A stretch of 64,000 nucleotides of DNA from Achatina immaculata (Eukaryota > Mollusca > Gastropoda > Stylommatophora > Achatinidae): assembly GCA_009760885.1 (NCBI GenBank), contig CM019708.1, forward strand, positions 14,424,531 to 14,488,530. The letters run 5' to 3'. Under the pieces are notes generated by a model. That model saw only the letters and a list, made by a program, of their open reading frames with translations. It did no database searches and had not been told where the DNA came from. Below, in pieces: positions 58,091 to 64,000 of the stretch. Position 1 is the first letter of the stretch; each line of letters begins with the position of its first letter. The position numbers were made by a program, and so were the translations under genes.

Positions 58091-58660
58091 ATTTGCATTA
58101 ATCCAGACAACGTATAGAGCACAAGTAATATGTGCATTAAATCCATACGATATATGTGCGCCATGTGGCATGTCCTTTTCAGAACGTTGTCCCTCTCAGT
58201 GCAGTCCCTAAAGCAATGCGGTCTTGAGCTGACGTCTCGAAATAACATATTCAGACTTTCCATGATGTCCAGAGATGAGATCGTACATTTTTCCCTTTGC
58301 CGGGCATTATGCCTTCTGCTATCAGTCTCACCAATCCATTATATCTCTTTGCGTGCCCGATGTATCTCATCTTTTTAACAGTAATGGTGTTTACAAACCA
58401 GTTTTCTACGACACATAATCCCGTCAGTATCTTTTTATTTCATTTTCTTCCACTTCACGATATTCTGAGTACCCTTCTACAACATTTCATTTCCAATGCA
58501 ACTATTCTCTTTTCTAGTGATTTGTTAAGTGTCCATGTTTCGCATCCGTACCTTGTCACAGGGAACATGTAAGCTCTTATTAAACATACAAGGGGTGATT
58601 GATACATTCTTACACATTCCTTGAAATAATTTTTAACAAGATCTAACACGTTACGTTTAG
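58090..58660 (-). mobile_element. LINE 3' fragment, another RTE-like family
   Basis: Minus strand: SPLVCLIRAYMFPVTRYGCE, TWTLNKSLEKRIVALEMKCC and RRVLRIS in one frame, then broken KKMRYIGHAKRYNG, LIAEGIMPGKGK and a GKSEYVISRRQLKTAL-like tail. Related to, but distinct from, family 1. Confidence 0.75.
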
Positions 58661-58902
58661 AACTATGTTCTTTTAGGAAGAACTTGATGGCTGGCGAGTC
58701 ATAGGATGAGAGTCATAGGACTTTGTCGGGGATCATCAGTTTATTGTGTGATCTAGATGATCCAGGTGGTGAGTCGATCTCAGGATATTGACAGGTCACA
58801 GTGATAGCAACAAAATAAGTCAACCAATACAGAGATAAATAACCAGGCGACAGTGGCGTGAACAAATTGAGGAGATATATACAAAGGACGACAAACAGAG
58901 GA

Positions 58903-58904
<2 letters not shown>

Positions 58905-58990
<86 letters not shown>
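58905..58990. repeat. (GATA)n microsatellite, left flank of CR1/L2-like LINE
   Basis: About 20 GATA units, followed by five GATT units that form the tail of the minus-strand LINE. Confidence 0.95.
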
Positions 58991-61237
58991 TGATTGATTG
59001 ATTGATTGATCTTTATTTCAAAAGGGTTAAGAATTGGGCACGCAGGCCCGTCTGACATTCTGCCCTTTATCATACATCTTTCACTCTATTCCAGACATTC
59101 TACAAATATGCTGTTCATATAACAAACATAACTAACATTGAAGCTGGAGATATACAATAAAATATAACATTTACGTTTCGGTCTTAAACATTCATTCAGT
59201 ATAGAAGTAACTACATACATTATAAATGACTATCTACTAAACAAAATTTTCGGGACTATTCAGAAAACAATTAATTGTATTCGGTGTCTGTAAGAGCAGC
59301 TTAAGATAACTTTTAAGTTTTATAATTCATGGAGGCATGTAGTCGACATCAAATAGATATTGGGAAAGCTTGTAGTTGTAGGAAGGAGTATAATTTATAT
59401 TTTTTATATAGGATGGGAGGGTATTCCAAAGATGAGCAGCAGAATAACTAAAGCTTTTCTTGTAAAGATCAAGTCTAGGTTTTGGAAGACATATGTTGTT
59501 CAAGCGTTGGCTGCACTTTGGACTAAATTTAAACAGGTTCCATAGATAAGGCGGGGCATGCCGTGAAAGAATCTGATGTACTAACTTGGCTTTGTTGAAG
59601 AGGAACCTGTTCTTAAGGGGTAGTATTTTGATACGTTTGTGATGATTAGTTGTTTGTGCTTGATCTTTGTCACTAATGAGCTTTACTGCTCGCTTTTGGA
59701 GAGAGCAAAGCCTCTTTGTATTTGACACTGAGCAACCATCCCAAACTGTTGAGCAATAGTCTAAATGTGTTTGTATATGAGCTATGTAGTATGTCTTCCT
59801 AGTGTCTTGATCTATGAAGTGCTTAATTTTAGCTAATTGGTATACTTTTTGTGCGATGAGTTTTGTTAGACATTGCACATGAGAGTTCCAGGTCAGATGT
59901 TGGTCAATAATAAGACCTAGTGTTTTGTTCTCGCTAACGTTTTCTATCTGTGATGTTTCTGTACAGAGCCGAAGTGTTGTTTTTGTTGCATTTTGTAGTT
60001 TCTGTCTTGTTGTTATGAGCATTGATTTTGTTTTATCGGTGTTTATAATCATGCCATTATTTTTGCTCCATCCAATTAAATTGTATAACTCGACCTGAAG
60101 AGTTGATTCTAGATTAACACAATCGTAGTCACTGGTGTAGACTGTGCAATCATCGGCAAAAAGGTCACAAGAAGAGTGTTTAAGATGAAGTGGAAGATCA
60201 TTGATATAGATAGCAAAGAGCAACGGGCCTAGAATAGAACCTTGCGGAACACCAGTGTCAACTTTAGCAGAATTTGATAGAGAATTGTTGAAGAATACTA
60301 TCTGTTGTCTGTCTGAAAGAAACGATGCAATTAATTTTATTAGGTCAGGGTGCAGTCTATAAGTCTTTATTTTTCTTACAAGAATATCATGGTCAATCAT
60401 ATCAAATGCCTTTTTAAAGTCGACAAAGATGGCACCACATAGTCTGTCTTCATTTATGTTTACTAACCAGTTTTCTGTCATTTTGGTAAGAGCTGTGTGG
60501 CAGGAATGATTGGGTCTAAAGCCTGACTGACTGTCTATGAGTAAATTGTTCTCTTGCATGTGTCGTAGAGTTATTTTGTGTATGTGTTTTTCGAGTGGTT
60601 TTGATAATGACGATAATATGGATATTGGTCTATAGTTGGTAAGATTGTTGGATGAGCCAGATTTAAAGCGAGGATACACCTTAGCAGTTTTAAAAGCCTC
60701 AGGGAAATAGCATTTTGCAATGCACTGGTTGTAAATATATGTTAGTGTATGTGAAATGACAGGTGCAGCATAACGTAAGATCTTATTACTAATATCATCA
60801 AGCCCAGCTGTATTGTTGTTTTTTAAGGTTAAGAGATAACTGTGAACTTCACTGACTGTTAAGAATGGAATGTGTAACTGTTTAAAATCAGTACATCTGC
60901 TGTCCAGGAATGTTTGTAGTTCATGTAAGTCGCATACAGGAGCTGATATTGATGATTTAAGAACGTTGATTTCTTCTCTGAAATGTGTACTGATATGTGC
61001 GCTAGTGTATGCACGATTGATGGCTTGAGAATCAAATTCTTTTCTTTTATTTGATAGGGTATTTATGGCTTTCCAAATTGATTTACTGTCTGATTTATTC
61101 TGTATTAGATTCCTGAAATAATTTTTTTTCTCTTGTCTTATTAAGTATTGAACTTTGTTTCTGAGTGAACGGTAGGTCATAAAGTCCTTGATTTTGTGCG
61201 CCCGATCACGTTCTCTCATGGATTGTAGTATTTCAGG
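58985..61237 (-). mobile_element. CR1/L2-like LINE, 5'-truncated, inserted in (GATA)n
   Basis: Minus-strand element from about 61237 to its tail of AATC repeats at 58987-59010. GATA repeats border both ends (58905-58986 and 61238-61350), so the target was a GATA array. The reading frame is fully open; see the CDS entry. Confidence 0.85.
59327..61236 (-). CDS. CR1/L2-like LINE reverse transcriptase, uninterrupted
   Basis: About 636 codons of element sequence with no stop, ending TAA/TAG at 59327. Order: linker from the endonuclease-RT hinge (ERDRAHKIKDFMTYRSLRNK, KKNYFRNLI), then RT blocks NNTAGLDDISNKILRY, TNYRPISILSSLSKPLEKHI, QSGFRPNHSCHTALT, IFVDFKKAFDMIDHDIL and GVPQGSILGPLLFAIYINDL, then catalytic LFADDCTVY (FADD codons at 60149-60160) and KTLGLIIDQHLTW. 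The C-terminal region has CSTVWDGCS, RLCSLQKRAVKLI and FSYSAAHLWNTLPSYIK. The APE endonuclease is missing. The open frame continues upstream into the GATA array (IYLSIYLS), which is not element sequence. Full openness implies a recent insertion. Confidence 0.85.
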
Positions 61238-61351
<114 letters not shown>

Positions 61352-61489
61352 GCAGGCAGACAGACAGATGATGATGGATGGATGGATGGATGGATGGATG
61401 GATGGATGGATGAGCAGACAGGCAGAAAGATAGACAGACATAGATAGGTAGGTAGGTTGATAGGCAGGCAGGCAGGCAGGTAGGTAAAC

Positions 61490-62235
61490 TTCTCCCCTTC
61501 ATCATATGGCAAACTCACTGTGATCCACTCATCTATGTCCAGGCAGGTATTTAACCTAGAGTCTGATTATGTAAGATGGTACACACGCAGCAACTTACCT
61601 TGAGTTTTACGCTCCATGGGATCAAACATCCCAACATTCACACTTCTACCATAAAATTACAGTGCAGGACATGGAGACAAACACTTCCTACTGCTACACT
61701 TACTATGTTAATTACTAAACCCTACAATGCTAGTTAATCCTACAACAGCCCCAACATAAAGCAATACAATCAATAACAAAAATCTTCAATACACAGGCTC
61801 GCTTACTAATAGAAATATCTCTAGCCAAGCACACAGTCTTTAGCAAAAATAAAACCATACACTCAAAAATGGAGAGATGCTAGGGGTGCTAGTTGGCTAA
61901 GTCGATAGTACGCTGTTCTCTCCTGGCTAGACGGCTGCTCGTCCTACAGGAGTCCGTGTTCGAATCCCAGGTAATTCTCTTGTGATTTTTCTTTCTCTCA
62001 CGTCTCACTAAAGTGCTTTGTCTATGATTTTTTCGAGGTTTAATCCTACAATATTTGTTCTCTTACTTTACCGTACCAAAACCTCGTAGTTTCCTATTTA
62101 TAAAAAATTGTTACTTAAAAATGGAAAGCTACAATACGGAATGTTCCCTTAATCAATAGTAAGCATAATACAATCTCCAGTTATCGTGTCATATCACCAC
62201 ACTAACATACGATACTAGTACTAAAATAAACATTT
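61490..62235. other. No protein gene; contains a tRNA-like promoter
   Basis: AT-rich sequence with no coding signal apart from the Pol III-like boxes listed separately. Confidence 0.5.
61885..61975 (+). repeat. tRNA-like Pol III promoter, possible SINE head
   Basis: A box TGGCTAAGTCG at 61894-61904 and B box GTTCGAATCC at 61958-61967, 53 bases apart, the spacing of a tRNA with a long variable arm. No clean cloverleaf or acceptor stem could be drawn, so it is a decayed tRNA or SINE rather than a gene. Confidence 0.45.
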
Positions 62236-62244
62236 TGGCCTTCT

Positions 62245-62420
62245 TTCTCTCCTTGTCTAATTTTCTCTCTTTCACTCTCTCTCTCTCTTCTCCCTCTGTC
62301 TCTTTCCCTTTCTTATATCTCTCTCTCTCTTTCTCTCCTACTCTTTCTCTCTCCCTCATTTTCTCTCGTCTCTCTCTTTCTCACTTTCTCTCTCTATTTC
62401 TCTCTCCCTCTCTTTTTTAC
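62245..62420. repeat. CT-rich microsatellite
   Basis: Imperfect CTCTCT and TTTC repeats. Confidence 0.9.
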
Positions 62421-62574
62421 AGACATAGTTTTGTGATCTGTTATGATCCCACATTGTGATTTTAAAAAATCACGTTTGTGATGTTTGTGGATGTCACCAT
62501 GGGCCACACATTATCTGTTTCTTAATGACGAGAATTTTTACATTCCTAGTCTAAGACCTGGCTGTTGATTGTTA

Positions 62575-64000
62575 GTTTATCTCATACAGTTTGTCTTTAG
62601 TTTATCTCATGCAGTTTGTCTTTAGTTTATCTCATGCAGTTTGTCTTTAGTTTATCTCATGCAGTTTGTCTTTAGTTTATCTCATGCAGTTTGTCTTTAG
62701 TTTATCTCATACAGTTTGTCTTTAGTTTATCTCATGCAGTTTGTCTTTAGTTTATCTCATGCAGTTTGTCTTTAGCTTAAGCTGTGGATGTTGTTGGTTA
62801 GTGTATCTCATACAGTTTGTCTTTAGTTTATCTCATACAGTTTGTCTTTAGTTTATCTCATACAGTTTGTCTTTAGTTTATCTCATACAGTTTGTCTTTA
62901 TCTTAAGCTGTGGATGTTGTTGGTTAGTGTATCTCATACAGTTTGTCTTTAGTTTATCTCATACAGTTTGTCTTTAGTTTATCTCATACAGTTTGTCTTT
63001 ATCTTAAGCTGTGGATGTTGTTGGTTAGTGTATCTCATACAGTTTGTCTTTAGTTTATCTCATACAGTTTGTCTTTAGTTTATCTCATACAGTTTGTCTT
63101 TATCTTAAGCTGTGGATGTTGTTGGTTAGTGTATCTCATACAGTTTGTCTTTAGTTTATCTCATACAGTTTGTCTTTAGTTTATCTCATACAGTTTGTCT
63201 TTAGTTTATCTCATACAGTTTGTCTTTATCTTAAGCTGTGGATGTTGTTGGTTAGTGTATCTCATGCAGTTTGTCTTTATCTTAAGCTGTGGATGTTGTT
63301 GGTTAGTGTATCTCATACAGTTTGTCTTTAGTTTATCTCATACAGTTTGTCTTTAGTTTATCTCATACAGTTTGTCTTTATCTTAAGCTGCGATGTTGTT
63401 GGTTAGTGTATCTCATACAGTTTGTCTTTAGTTTATCTCATACAGTTTGTCTTTATCTTAAGCTGTGGATGTTGTTGGTTAGTGTATCTCATACAGTTTG
63501 TCTTTAGTTTATCTCATACAGTTTGTCTTTATCTTAAGCTGTGGATGTTGTTGGTTAGTGTATCTCATACAGTTTGTCTTTAGTTTATCTCATACAGTTT
63601 GTCTTTATCTTAAGCTGTGGATGTTGTTGGTTAGTGTATCTCATACAGTTTGTCTTTAGTTTATCTCATACAGTTTGTCTTTATCTTAAGCTGTGGATGT
63701 TGTTGGTTAGTGTATCTCATACAGTTTGTCTTTAGTTTATCTCATACAGTTTGTCTTTAGTTTATCTCATACAGTTTGTCTTTAGTTTATCTCATACAGT
63801 TTGTCTTTAACTTAAGCTGTGGCTGTTTGGTTGTTAGTCTATCTCATACAGTTTGTCTTTAGCTTAAGCTGTGGCTGTTTGGTTGTTAGTGTATCTCATA
63901 CAGTTCGTCTTTATCTTAAGCTGTGGATGTTGTTGGTTAGTATATCTCATACAGTTTGTCTTTAGTTTATCTCATACAGTTTGTCTTTAGTTTATCTCAT
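62575..64000. repeat. 25-bp minisatellite with higher-order units, continues past window
   Basis: Basic 25-bp unit TTTAGTTTATCTCATACAGT plus TTGTC. From about 62776 it is interrupted at regular steps by a spacer monomer CTTAAGCTGTGGATGTTGTT plus GGTTAG. Spacer-to-spacer distances are mostly about 76 or about 101 bp, that is one spacer plus two or three basic monomers. An early run (62580-62770) is pure 25-mers with GCAG/ACAG variants. Confidence 0.95.

Overview
The window is eukaryotic, from a repeat-rich animal genome, probably an invertebrate and plausibly a mollusc. The evidence is one small intron-containing gene family with GT-AG junctions, long AT-rich non-coding stretches, dense microsatellites and minisatellites, and many LINE, mariner and Tigger remnants. 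The species call is an inference from repeat style only. I see no rRNA, no intact tRNA gene, no CRISPR array and no bacterial-type operon.

Layout. 1-1548: minus-strand I/Jockey-type LINE running off the left edge. About 1549-44510: a tandem array of related units built around a small secreted protein with four EF-hands, all on the minus strand. A-type units (about 1549-12540 and 20786-31900) each hold an apparently intact four-exon gene (3607-5572 and 22857-24843) and a co-duplicated mariner element (9992-11332 and 29352-30693). B-type units follow each A unit. In the right B unit (about 31900-44510) the gene is present (33480-38533), but it has lost its stop codon and its TATA box and its introns carry LINE fragments. 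In the left B unit (about 12540-15097) only the last exon remains (14179-14212), and the sequence then breaks into a 5'-inverted LINE. The span 1549-15097 matches 20786-34480 closely, so an A+B pair was duplicated recently with a period of about 19.2-19.4 kb. A versus B divergence is visibly greater, so an older duplication made A and B.

44733-46350: LINE fragment and a 27-bp minisatellite. 47040-49396: Tigger/pogo-type DNA transposon, frameshifted. 49465-49925: LINE fragment with an inverted repeat. 50780-57000: two nearly identical copies of one LINE family, head to head, around a hierarchical 30/60-bp minisatellite; the right copy is fused in frame to the minisatellite as an 811-codon open frame. 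57221-58660: LINE fragments. 58985-61237: CR1/L2-like LINE with a long open frame, sitting inside a GATA microsatellite. 61890-61970: tRNA-like Pol III boxes. 62575-64000: 25-bp minisatellite with higher-order units, running off the right edge.

The only candidates for host genes are the EF-hand copies. Copies A1 and A2 look functional, each with a signal peptide, four calcium-binding loops, matching intron phases and a TATA box. Everything else recognisable is mobile or tandem-repeat DNA. These elements have shaped the array by filling introns, marking breakpoints and dating the duplications.
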